Assembly (NCBI RefSeq): GCF_048569485.1
Contig: NC_134353.1
Span: forward strand, 531,495,008-531,559,007
From: Anomaloglossus baeobatrachus
Lineage: Eukaryota > Chordata > Amphibia > Anura > Aromobatidae
Reading direction: 5' to 3'
Length of the DNA: 64,000 bases
Numbering within the stretch: the first letter of the stretch is position 1; every line of letters begins with the position of its first letter. Below the pieces are notes generated by a model, which saw only the letters and a list, made by a program, of their open reading frames with translations, was not told where the DNA came from and did no database searches. Below are positions 1 through 9,984 of the stretch, one piece after another. A program made the translations under genes and the position numbers.

Positions 1-184
1 ACTCCAGAGGATCCCAACAAGGTTCCTTCAAAACAAGGCCTAGATTCCATCTGGAAACTGGGTCCTTGATAGAGGGTTGAATTTTTTAGATCACCTTTAT
101 AAATTTCTGTATGTGTTTTCCTGAAACAACCTTTTTACCAATGCTGCTGACAAGACAGAAATTTAACATCGATAGTGTTATAAT

Positions 185-1635
185 TAGAGCTGAGCGGATC
201 CGAACTGTAAAAGTTCCGCGCGGTTTCAAAGATTTCCGGGTGCCGGATCTGGATCTGGAATTCCGTGTGCAAGATCCAGATCCGGAATTCTGGGTGCAAG
301 ATCCGGATCCGGCAATGGGGAAAATAATTGAAAAATAAAGAAAAACAGAAATAAAACAGCGTTTCATACTTACCGAGACTCGGTGTCATGGCAGCACACT
401 GCTTCAGGGTCAAGCATTCACTTCCTGTACTGTGCATCATATACACACAGCTTTACGTGTTTTCCCCGCCCACCAGCCATCCTCTTGTCTGTGACTGAAT
501 GTAGGCAGACGCGCCCCCAGCCTGTGACAGTATCTGCCTGCTGTGCAGTCATCGCGGCTCAGTCATTGTCTGCACAGCCAGCGGTCGTGCTCTATGGCCG
601 CTGGCTATGTATCAGAGCTGAAGCGACGTGGGACCTCGTGTGGATTACGCTGAAGCGTCTGTTGGGAGTTAATAAAGAGGTGAAGGAGGATGTGTGTTTT
701 GTATTTTATTCCAAGTAAAGGATTTTTCTCTGTGTCTGCGTTTATTTACATTCATTTACAGGTTAGTGTGATGCAGATATCTCATAGACGCCTGTGCTAT
801 CATTGACCTAGGGTTTAGTAGCAGCTGTGCGCTGCTATTAACCCCTTATTACCCCAATTGCCACCGCTCCAGGGCAATTGAGAAGAGCTGGTATTGCACC
901 GGGATTGTCACATCTAATAGATGCGGCAATACTGGGCGGCTGAGGGCTGAGAATAGCAGCCCCCAGCCGGCTTTATCATGGCTGGGGATGAAAATTAGGG
1001 GGGACTGCACGTCGTTTTTTTAGAAATAAAAAAAAAAAAAAAAAAAAGCCGCATCACTGACACAGCTGTGCACACTTCTGACAGGAGAGTGCATGTGTTT
1101 CTGTGTACATGCACGCTCATGTTCAGAGAGCGCAGGCTGTGCAGGCTGATGTCATGGCACTTGTACGAGTCTGACAGCGCATCACCGGCACAGCCGCACA
1201 CTTCTGACAGGAACGTGCATGTGTTTATGAAAGATATGCACGTTCACCATACTGACCCGCAGACACTTGCACTGCTTTCCCAACCCATCGGCCGTCCTGC
1301 TGCCTGTAATTGGTTGCAGTCAGCTGCCACTCAGGGTGGGAGCGCATCTAGCTGCAACCAATTACACAAAACAATGAATATTGAATTGTAGACTCCGGAA
1401 GAGAAAAACGTGACCCGGAAGGAGTTTGCTGCCATGACACAGCCTCGGGTGAGTACACCACGCGCGCTCCTACCCCCGTATCCCTTCCACAAACATTTTT
1501 AATTTCTGTATTCTGGTCCCCATAGACTTATATGAGCACTTATATGAGCACCGGAAGCCGGAACGGATCCGGATTTTTTGTTCAATCCGGCAGGGATCCG
1601 CCGGTTCCGGATTTTGTCGGATTCAATCAGCCCTA
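185..1635. mobile_element. Non-autonomous hAT-type DNA transposon
   Basis: The element is bounded by perfect 8-bp target duplications GTTATAAT (177-184 and 1636-1643). Its ends are imperfect inverted repeats, TAGAGCTGAGCGGATCCGAA at the left and, read in complement, TAGGGCTGATTGAATCCGA at the right. An 8-bp duplication with TAGGG-type ends is typical of hAT elements. No transposase frame is visible. The interior holds ccggatccggaattc-type imperfect repeats near 230-310, a region near 660-1050 that recurs at about 2690-3730, and a poly(A) run at about 1029-1047. Confidence 0.75.
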
Positions 1636-1643
1636 GTTATAAT

Positions 1644-2180
1644 GTAATGGTAAAATAGGACTGATCTACTGGTATAAAGCCTATAAACTACATCTGACCC
1701 CTGTTCAGCTACGACCCCCTGCTGTGAACAGGTAATTGAAGAAGTCTTATCTGATGGAAAGTCTGAACAGGAGACCACTAGGTGACAAATTTTACCTGTA
1801 TGGATAACTCATCCTCTATAAAAAAAAACTATAGCAGACAGTGTGACACCAGATTCCAGCTCTGAATATTGTTTCTTTTTGTGAGAGGCATAGGTTCAAT
1901 AGCTATGGGAGACAGATTTTCGGCATCGTTACCCCAAAACTAAATGCATGTTCTTGCATTGCAGTGTGGCCTGTTGATCAGCCGTGAATTAATATCAGCC
2001 AGATATGTGGGGATAAAATCATAAAAAGACTAAGCCCTTCACGAGTTTTGTGAAGGGGAGCTGTGTCCATGCGATCACCGCCTGGAGTTCGGCTTACATG
2101 ACAACTGAGCCCTGGCTCTCACAACCAGAACTTGAGTCTTCACTGTCCTTGGCTGTTTAATCCCTAAATACCATGATTGC
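1644..2180. other. Intergenic stretch with no recognised feature
   Basis: This is AT-rich sequence between two repeats. I see no plausible gene, inverted repeat or target duplication in it. Confidence 0.5.
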
Positions 2181-2302
2181 AAGACTTGTAATGGTATGTG
2201 CGCATGTTGCGTTCTGGCGTGACAAAGAAAACGCAGCGTTTTGTCACTACATGTCCGTTTCAAAATGCTGCGTTTTGGATTTTGTGATTTTCGGATTTTT
2301 TT

Positions 2303-2512
2303 TGGTCAAGAGATGCAGATTTGGTGTTGAAATTTAACACCATATTCCTGCCCAAAATCTACACCTCCCAGGGGAAAAAAAAAAATCGCATCACTTTTGC
2401 ATCAAAACCGCATGTTGTTTTGATGCGGTTTTTTTTGCCAGGGGGTGTAGATTGAGTGCAGGAATATGATATAAAAATGAAAGCACCAAATCTGCATCTC
2501 TTGGCAAAAAAT
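2303..2512. repeat. Fold-back (inverted-repeat) MITE-like unit
   Basis: CAAGAGATGCAGATTTGGTG near 2308 has its complement CACCAAATCTGCATCTCTTG near 2485. Inner arms also pair (aaaatctacacctccc with gggggtgtagattgag), so about 90-bp arms face each other across a short centre that is itself palindromic (gcatcaaaaccgcatg / gttttgatgcgg). No transposase is present. Confidence 0.65.
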
Positions 2513-2689
2513 CCCCCACGGAACCTCCAGCTGTGATTGCAAATAACTTGAGTGACGTCACCATTCATCGCTGCGGCTAAGTCATTCTCTGCTTGAAACC
2601 GTCAGTGGGCGGTCAGTTCAGATGTAGCATTGCTGGAATTGTCATGGCAACTCATGTGGATTATATGGGACCTGGATGTTTTGGGGGTT

Positions 2690-3730
2690 AATAAAGGGGT
2701 GAAAGAGGATGCTTTTTTCTGAATTTTATTTCAAATAAAGGATTTTTTTGGTGTTTGTGTTTATATTTCTTTTCATTTACAGATTAGTAATGGGGGGGTC
2801 TCATAGATGCCTCCAATTACTAATCTAGGGCTTAGTGGCAGCTGTGAGCTGTCATTAATCCATTATTACCCAGATTGCCCCTGCACCACGGCAACAGGGA
2901 TGAGCTTTGTAAAGTTCCGGGATAGATGCGATAATCCTGGGTGGCTGCAGGTTGCTATTGTTAGGCTGGGTCGCCCAATAACCATGGGCTTCCTGAAAAT
3001 ATCAGATCCCAGCTGTTGTGTAATACTATTGTATGAACTGAGGATTTCAATTGCGTTAGGGCAATGATAACCAGAGACAGGTTCTTGGTGCAAAGACGTT
3101 TATAATATGCAACCAACAATATGTACACAGAACAGAACATAAACACAGTAGAACATAAACACAGTAAATACCTGCCAGGTTCGGAGCGAAGGGGAATTCC
3201 CGGGGCCGCGCACCGGACTCCCCCAGGGAGACCACCAGGAGCGAACCCCTATACAGGGACTGTCTGGCGATCACCCAGAAGGCCTAAATGCGCAGCAGCC
3301 GGGACACGAAAGGGCAACAGGTATAGTCCAAAAATGTCCGTATGTGATGTGAGTCCTAGGGTGGATATGAAACGGAAGGAACCGGGCAGAAGTGCCGACC
3401 AGAGACGGCAGACGGAGTCCGGGCACAGCTTGATGAGACCAGGTGAAGTCCAGAGCCGGTGTCGGGTGTTTCAACAGGATCCAAATAGCAATCAGGAACC
3501 AAGAGCAGCAGGGCAGGAGCACACAGGAAGCAGTATACTCAAGCAACTAGACAAAGCTTAGGGGCGGGCTTTTAAACAGATGAACAGGAAGTAGGGAAAC
3601 AGAACAGAAAACTCCATGTTAACAAAGGGCAAGATCCTTCAGAAGAAAACTGGAAATCCCGGAACTCTGACATGTTGGCTTTATCAAGGGTATGTATGAA
3701 AATTAGGAGAAGGGGACCGCATTCCGGTTT
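2690..3730 (+). repeat. Second copy of the repeat inside the 185-1635 element, split by a solo LTR
   Basis: The segment starting ttaataaaggggtgaaagag matches 670-1010 of the hAT-type element (same aaataaaggattttt, catttacag, tctcatagacgcct and ggcttagtggcagctgt landmarks). It is interrupted by the LTR at 3019-3672 and resumes with ggctttatcaagggtatg. Its own outer limits are unclear; aaattcttatt/tttatttattta low-complexity sequence follows to about 3900. Confidence 0.6.
3019..3672 (-). mobile_element. Solo LTR of a retrovirus-like (probably Ty3/gypsy) element
   Basis: The 654-bp unit has TGT...ACA ends and a perfect 5-bp target duplication TGTTG (3014-3018 and 3673-3677). Read on the minus strand it begins TGTCAGAGTTCCGGG and has a TTTAAAAG TATA-like box followed by a GC-rich segment, which suggests minus orientation. 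No internal coding part is present, so it is a solo LTR left by recombination. The intact duplication suggests moderate age. The gypsy label is inferred from general LTR form only. Confidence 0.7.
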
Positions 3731-4164
3731 TTAAAAATAATTTATTAAATAATTAAAGAAAAAAAGCCTCATGCGGATCTTTTTATTTTGATACACTGTC
3801 AAGATAAGCGCAAGGCTGCAGCGTGTTAGCCGTATGCTTTATCTGTGCACAGTATCATAATATTCCGCCTATTTATTTATTTATTTATTTAATTATTCTT
3901 ACACCAGTCTAGAAGCAGACATTGCCCCTGATTGCTTGCAGTCAGACACGCTGTCACAGAGGCTGAGGCCGCTGTCTGACTGCAACCAATCAGAGATGCC
4001 TGGATTGCCGGTGAGTGGGGAAAGTAGTGCATATGCCTGAAGATAAGGGCCCTGGAAGTAGAGTGAGCGGCCTGGAAGCAGCCCCACCGGATATCGGTAA
4101 GTAGAAAGCGCTTGCTTTATTCTTATGTTCTTTCTATATACAGTCCGGATTTGCCCATTACTAG

Positions 4165-5540
4165 TGAAATGATGCCCTATTTGCCTTTTTCCTCAGCTTT
4201 TTTTTGTGTTGTTCCAATACATAGAAGAGGAAACTTGTAATTGCAATAATTTTCAGGGAGAAATACTTCATTTTCTGTAATAATTTCAATGGTAACAACA
4301 CTTTCGGCCATGATTGTATCAGACCAATCTCTTTGCAGAGTGGGTGGAGGAGTGGCACCATACTGATTTTTGTAGCGGTGCTGCCTCAAAACTGAGTGTC
4401 TGCACAACAGGTACAGTTTAGTGACATCATCACATCAGCTGTCTCAGTTCCAGATACAGAATAGTGGAAGAAGGAGCTGGGAGGACCCTTCTCTACCAAT
4501 TTATTCACTGCTAACTACATTCTGAGTAGGGAGGCTGGGCAGGGGCCTATGGGCCTCTAGTTTCACCCCTTCAGCTTTCGGCAGTCTTGATCCGTGGGCC
4601 ATACAGGAACAGCCAGAGGGCCATATGTGGCCTGCAGCAGCACTTTGCCCAGGTCTGGTCTATATGATCTTTCTGGCTATATGTGTCACTTCCTAATACC
4701 ATGGTTTTTGTCTTTGGTGCTGTCTAATGTATTATTATTTACACTATGGTTTATAAGTCCATATCCCTTATGTGTACACAGCTCTACAAATTCACAATGC
4801 CAACATGTTTGTGTACACAGTCTTGGAGGCATTTTGCCAATATAATTATTTGCATTGGTACTGTACAATATAACCACTTGGGCAAGTTATGTCTTGTTGA
4901 CCATATGGTATTTGTTACAATATGTACAATCCTATGTTTCATTTATCGAATATACAACTAATTTAATGGCTGTATGGCACTACCATCTGATGATTGTTCA
5001 TATGTGTGTTGTCTCCCACTTTTTATGACATATAGTTTTCATGACATTTTGCTAGTAATAAAGATTATTCGGGCGAAGATTGTTGTTCCTAATTGGTTTG
5101 GGTGCTATAGTATCAGCCCTTTCACTGTCTGGTCACTACGCTGCATGAGCTGGGTCAGAACAGTGAAGCAACTGAGCATGAAGGTGGACTCTCCATCCAC
5201 AGGAGATACAGCAAGGGCCACAATTACAGATGGAAACTGTGGTACGTTCCAAAAATGCACAATATTTTTAAAATATGTACACTTCTTTGCACACACTTTT
5301 GTTAGACCAATATTTTTCTTGAGACTACCCATTGAAGGTGCACACAGACATGAATATAAAATGCAGAGTGCCATTTTTACAACCTGCTAGGTGTCTACTT
5401 TTGGAAATGCACATGTCAAGAGTGTAAAATAAACCTTGAATACTAAAGTTGCAAAATGTCTGAAAACTATTAGTGAAACTGTTACCTGTCCAGCAATATT
5501 TTGTAATGTAAAGTAAAAACATGGCTGTAATGACGCTGTC
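4165..5540. other. Intergenic stretch, mostly unassigned
   Basis: No gene is supported. The phrase gggccatatgtggcctgcagc at 4619 resembles common interspersed-repeat sequence, and the rest shows neither splice-bounded coding sequence nor clear inverted repeats. Confidence 0.4.
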
Positions 5541-5544
5541 AAGT

Positions 5545-5722
5545 TTGATTTCGGTTCACAAGGGCCGGACAGGGTCTTCTCCTCCCTGTCTATGATTCCT
5601 CGGCCTGTCCGACAGGTTTTGAGATTTCAACGAGGAGGCAGGCGAAGGGGCCAGGGAATCACAGATAGGGAAGAGCAGACCTAGTGTACAGTCCGGCCCC
5701 TGTGCACCAAAATCTAATTAGC
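5545..5722. repeat. Short palindromic MITE
   Basis: GTTTGATTTCGGTTCACAAG with gggccggacag at the left is complementary to gtccggcccctgtgcaccaa and aatctaat at the right. Inner segments (ctgtctatgattcc / ggaatcacagatag) also pair. The unit is about 175 bp and has no coding capacity. Confidence 0.65.
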
Positions 5723-5861
5723 TGAAAACTTTAAATGATGATTAAAGAAGAACAAGAAAATGTATTTCTTCACCAAAGGTATCAATTGGTATTACGGCAA
5801 TATTTACTGCCATACTTTTACTTTTCACTACAAAATCATGCTAACAGGCTATCTTTCAAGC

Positions 5862-6629
5862 ACCACTCTAGTGTTTTGTTTTTTTTTAGCGCTGCAGTGG
5901 TGCTTTAAACCTAAGTCGCCTGCCCCTGGTCTTATACTCACCCTCCTGAGTTTTCACCTTTTTTTAGCATTGCTCTGGTCTCCAGTAGCCATTTTATGAC
6001 TGAAACTTGTGACTGGTCAGAAGGTCAGAAATTACCAAATGCATCTCTATGAGAGCCAGAACGAGGTTCTCATGGACTTGTATTAATTTGTGATCTCCAG
6101 AGCGCTCCATGAAACACTGGAGCAGCCGGCAGGTCAAAAATTGCCCGAGACCGACTGAAGTTGGAGTCAGGGTGAGTATAAGATAGGGGGCAGGGGACTA
6201 AGGCTATGTGCGCACGTTGCGTACAAGCCCTGCAGAAATTTCTGCAGCGATCTGAAGAGCACATGTGCGCTTTAGATCGCTGCAGAAATGTCCGTAGTGA
6301 GCACCGATTCCATGCGCTCTGCCTGCAGCTCCTCCCATAGACAGAGCAGGAGCTGCCGGCAAAGCGCAGAAAAGAAGTGACATGTCACTTCTTTTTGTGC
6401 AGCGCTTCGGCAGTAGCCGAAGCGCTGCGCTCTTAGACGCCACGTGCGCACGGCCCCTGCACAATCTCCATAGACTGTGCAGGGGCCGCAGGACGCATGC
6501 AGTTACGCTGCGCTACAAAGCGCAGCGTAACTGCATGTTTTTACGCAACGTGCGCACATAGATTTAAAGCACCACTCCAGTGATAAAAAAAAACCAAAAC
6601 AAAACACAGTGGTGCTGCATTGAAGGGAT
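5862..6629. repeat. Outer repeat with AGCACCACT ends, holding an inner MITE
   Basis: The left end AGCACCACTCTAGTGTTTTG faces a right end whose complement reads AGCACCACTGTGTTTTGTTT. A second aaagcaccactcc copy lies at 6567. The inner MITE at 6201-6564 splits it, so this outer unit is the older one. No protein frame is seen. Confidence 0.45.
6201..6564. mobile_element. Fold-back MITE, AGGCTATGTGC family, copy 1
   Basis: Inverted ends AGGCTATGTGCGCACGTTGC and its near complement (gcaacgtgcgcacatagatt) are flanked by TA on both sides (6199-6200 and 6565-6566). The interior has further pairing arms (gcagcgatctgaagagc / gctttagatcgctgc). TA flanks suggest a Tc1/mariner-type origin, but no transposase is present. 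Confidence 0.65.
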
Positions 6630-7247
6630 TTTCCCACCAAATATATTTATTTACAAACATTGGATAGGTGATTGATCTCTGGCTGCCCCACCATCACTAA
6701 ACAAAGATAGTGAGCCAGCAGGTCTGGAAATACTTGTGATATATACCTTAAACAAGTGCATCAGTTAGTCATACAGTTTTAGACATTGCTAACAGATTTA
6801 ACATAGTCAGGGTACACTTTCCTATACAGAAGACATACAAAAAATCTCTTACAAGCACTGATGCATATCAGTATAGACTATAGAGCATGACAAAAGGTCA
6901 CATATGCCCAAAGTACACACCGAGAGCAGTGTAAAGCTATGTTTAACATTACCTGATTTTGCAGTGTTAAATGACCTCTAGTCTGTAAATATTTAGTTAT
7001 CAGGGGTCGTTTAGTATTCTGTTTACACAGGTAGGGTTGCAATAAATCAATCGATGCACATAGGCTGGATTTGCTTTTGGTAGGGAGAGTCTTCTATACA
7101 CAAGACAAAGTGCTGCCAAGATTGATGATCTTTTGGGAAAACTCAGGTATAGAAAAAATTATCTTAATTTCATACAGAAATATCAGATGATATCCATCCA
7201 TATGCAATCAGTATGACATCCATTTTTTACCTTAGCAGTTAATAACA
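6630..7247. other. Intergenic stretch with no recognised feature
   Basis: Unassigned AT-rich sequence; the start (aagggattttcccaccaaat) has the look of common frog repeat edges, but no boundaries are visible. Confidence 0.35.
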
Positions 7248-7255
7248 TTAACAAG

Positions 7256-7930
7256 TAGGGATGAACGGACTATAGTTAAAAGTTCAGTTCGGGACGTGGA
7301 CTTGACCTTGTACCCTAAACCCCATATAAGTCAATTGGAACCCAAACTGCTGTGCTGTAAAATGGTCTTAGTAAGGGCTAGAAAGCTGCTTTCTAAAATG
7401 TGGAGCCCAAAACTGCATCCCGTATTCCAGATGTGGCCTTACAAGTTATTTATAGAGGGGTAACAATACATTGGGCGTACTTCTTCTTGTGTTAAATAAT
7501 TATATCAGATGGTGAACTTTGATTTTTGGCTTGTTGAATGATCCCTGGAACAGTCAGTTCCTTGGTGAACACGGATGAGAAGTGTCTGTTAATATCTCAG
7601 TCTTTGCTTTGTCCTCTATAATTAACTTATGATATTTAAGGGGCCGATACCATCCTTTTTTTTATAGCTTTTATGGTGTAAAAGTGGCAAAACATAAAAA
7701 AATCCCTAAATATGGTATCTAATCTAATGTAATTGTACTGAACTGTAGAATAAAGTTCTCTTATCACTTTTACAACACAGTAAACTGTGTAAAAAAAACC
7801 CCAAACAAATAATTCATAAATTGCTGTTTCTTTTTGTTCCTGCCTCACAAAAAGTGAAATAGAAACCAATAAAAAAATGTATAGATGATCCAGCGAGGAA
7901 AAGAAGTCTGTTCGGGTTTGCTCATCCCTA
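7256..7930. mobile_element. Non-autonomous hAT-type element
   Basis: A perfect 8-bp target duplication TTAACAAG (7248-7255 and 7931-7938) flanks a 675-bp unit with inverted ends TAGGGATGAACGGAC and, in complement on the right, TAGGGATGAGCAAACCCGAA. The interior (about 7390-7500, gcccaaaactgcatcccgta) resembles a CR1-like LINE piece, so the unit is composite. The termini resemble those of the element at 185-1635. Confidence 0.78.
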
Positions 7931-8264
7931 TTAACAAGATCAAATACAGTTTCCAATACGAAGAATTGCAGTCTATCCATAAAAACCATGTTATTCTGTG
8001 GCTGATCCGCATAGGATGCATTTTTTTTTCTGTGCAGCCATAGACTTGAATAGATGAATATCATCTGACATGTCGTAGAATATAGTGTATGCTGAGATTG
8101 GTTTTCACTTGTAAATTTGATCACATGAAAAACATTGATCCCAGCACTTTCGTTTTTTTATAACGTACTGCAGTCACACTGAAAATATGGTTATGTGATC
8201 TTAGTCCATTACTGATTGTCTTGTGAGCATCTCATGATGGGTGTACATGTAAAAAAAGGCTATT

Positions 8265-8550
8265 AAACAACTGCTGATCAGCAAATATTTATCGATAGGT
8301 GGTTGTTAAGGGGTTAAACAACTGCGATCAGCAAATATTTATCGATAGGTGGTCGTTAAGGGGTTAAACAGCTGCTGATCAGCAAATATTTATCGATAGG
8401 TGGTCGTTAAGGGGTTAAACAACTGCGATCAGCAAATATTTATCGATAGGTGGTCGTTAAGGGGTTAAACAACTGCTGATCCGCAAATATTTATCGATAG
8501 GCGGTCGTTAAGGGGTTAAATAACTGCTGATCATCAAATATTTACAAATC
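8265..8550 (+). repeat. Minisatellite with alternating 51- and 50-bp units
   Basis: Units begin aaacaactgc at 8265, 8316, 8366, 8417, 8467 and 8518, giving periods 51, 50, 51, 50, 51. Odd units read ctgctgatc and even units ctgcgatc, so the array is a dimeric higher-order repeat. Each unit contains ATCGAT and, in most, TGATCA. The last unit decays after about 8550. There are no spacers, so this is not a CRISPR array. Confidence 0.9.
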
Positions 8551-8604
8551 AGAGGTTAGTAAGTGGCGACGAGTGTAAATGGGTCTTAAAGGGTTTGTTC
8601 TCTT

Positions 8605-8856
8605 TAAATTACAGGGGTATTCTTATCTCCAAGATCCTATCTCAATATATAGTAGATGTAATGATATTAGATTAGCACATACCTCCAATTAGAAATGTAG
8701 TATAATTCTCCTGATATAGCCATGTCTCTTACCTCATGTGCAGGGCATTGTAGCTCATGTATCCATGGTTACGACCACTAGCAACTAACTGTCACTATAT
8801 GAGTGGTTATAACTACATATTGGGATAGGATCTTGGAGATAATAACCCTTTAAGTT
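8605..8856. repeat. Inverted-repeat MITE
   Basis: The left arm ttatctccaagatcctatc (8632) pairs with the right arm gataggatcttggagataa (8823). The outer parts (aggggtattc / aataaccctt) also pair, giving arms of about 40 bp around a 180-bp centre. Confidence 0.65.
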
Positions 8857-8859
8857 TCT

Positions 8860-9420
8860 ATAATGGCTGTATTTTATCAGAAACAAACTGTGTTGCTCCG
8901 ACCTTTCAAGGGTCCATCAGTGAGCTTAGTATTGGCGGTGCTGATGTCACCTCCATTGTGCGGCAACTAATCAAAGAGTTCAGCAGCTCTACCAGAGAAG
9001 AAGCCCTATTTATTGCCTCTGAGCTCACTGATTGGCTGCCGCAGTGTTACTACAACGTTAGTGCCACAACCAATGGGAACAGCGGCAAAGGCTCAGCTTT
9101 GGACCTGGGGAAGGTGAGTACAGCACAGTTTGTAATCCTATAATAAGATGGGATAGAAATCTACATGAAAGCCCTTTACTCTTATCACTAAAAGCCATTA
9201 ACAGCAAAATGTGCAGCTGTACAGTTTTTTTATGATGCTGAAATCGCCAGGTTGTGACGGGAGACAAGCTTTTGTCTCATTGTTCACCCAAAGCCAGTAC
9301 TGGATCTAAATACACAGACAACCTACTTCAACTTCAAGAGCCACTTGTGACTGAGAGAAAACATTCTATTCTATATTCTATTCTATGGAAAGTTGTGTCT
9401 CTGCTTGCGTGAAAATATGA
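8860..9420. other. HAUS6 upstream flank, no gene supported
   Basis: A 61-codon open frame at 8958-9143 ends next to a ggtgagt motif, but it matches no protein I know. The bases around tgattggctgccgcagtg look like dispersed-repeat sequence. Confidence 0.4.
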
Positions 9421-9850
9421 CAGCTCACTCCTAAACAGGACTACGGGAACATGGCGGCGCTCTCACAGGGTTTCCTCTAGCGTCCAATGCAGCTTAATGA
9501 CGTAATGCAAGCCATGCCTACCTGCGCTGTTCTAATCTATGATTGGTTGTTTCTGAAGGCCACGCCCTGCCTCTCCTGACTGTCGCCTTCCTTGCCCAGC
9601 ACTGAGTGCTAATTGGACTAGGTGAAAAGGTTGTTTTGGCGGCAAGATGGCGCTCTCCTTTCTTCCAGCAGAGAAACTTTTTCGTCTGGTCTGATAGGAT
9701 GAGAGCGCTGGTCGTAACCTGAAGGCTGTGGAAGAGACCAGTGAGGATAATCCACGAGAGGCAGTGACTCGGGTGTACAGGCGGCGAGGACGCTTCTGCC
9801 CCCACCTCTCCCTATTTGTCTGACCCTTCCGTGTGCCCCCAGCAGACGCC
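9420..9850 (+). promoter_or_regulatory. HAUS6: HAUS6 promoter and 5' UTR region
   Basis: This is a CpG-containing stretch just upstream of the HAUS6 start codon. Visible motifs are ACATGGCGGC at 9449 and CAAGATGGCG at 9643 (both YY1-like), CCAAT at 9484, ATTGG (inverted CCAAT) at 9542 and 9612, TGACGTAA (CRE-like) at 9498 and TTTTGGCGG (E2F-like) at 9634. No TATA box is obvious. Paired CCAAT boxes with an E2F-like site suit a cell-cycle gene, which fits augmin's mitotic role. The start of transcription is probably near 9640-9660, because YY1-like ATGGCG motifs often sit just after the start site, but this is inferred. The rest, to 9850, would be 5' UTR. Confidence 0.6.
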
Positions 9851-9984
9851 ATGCAGAGTGCCCCCCGCTCCCAGCCAGCCTGGCAGAAGGAGCACCTGTG
9901 GCTGGCTCTGCAGGCTCTGGGCTTTGAGGCTGGGGCAGAGGCCACCACTGTTGGCAAGACCCTCGCCCATGTCACGTTTGGAGT
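9851..9984 (+). CDS. HAUS6: HAUS6 coding exon 1 (residues 1-45)
   Basis: Begins at the ATG and ends at donor gagt|gtgagt, leaving a phase-2 split Val45. It encodes the opening conserved helix with [16 protein letters not shown]. No in-frame ATG competes upstream within the short leader. Confidence 0.92.

Noticed and set aside
4594-5390. Overlapping short frames with hydrophobic content, as a small membrane-protein gene
   Set aside because: No splice-supported structure, no recognisable domain, and frames on both strands are similarly open in this AT-rich stretch.
8265-8550. Regularly spaced repeats resembling a CRISPR array
   Set aside because: Units are contiguous with no unique spacers, and the context is vertebrate.
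8958-9143. A 61-residue frame ending at a ggtgagt motif, as a possible exon of an upstream gene
   Set aside because: No acceptor with an open frame, no partner exon and no recognisable protein; the sequence looks like dispersed repeat.
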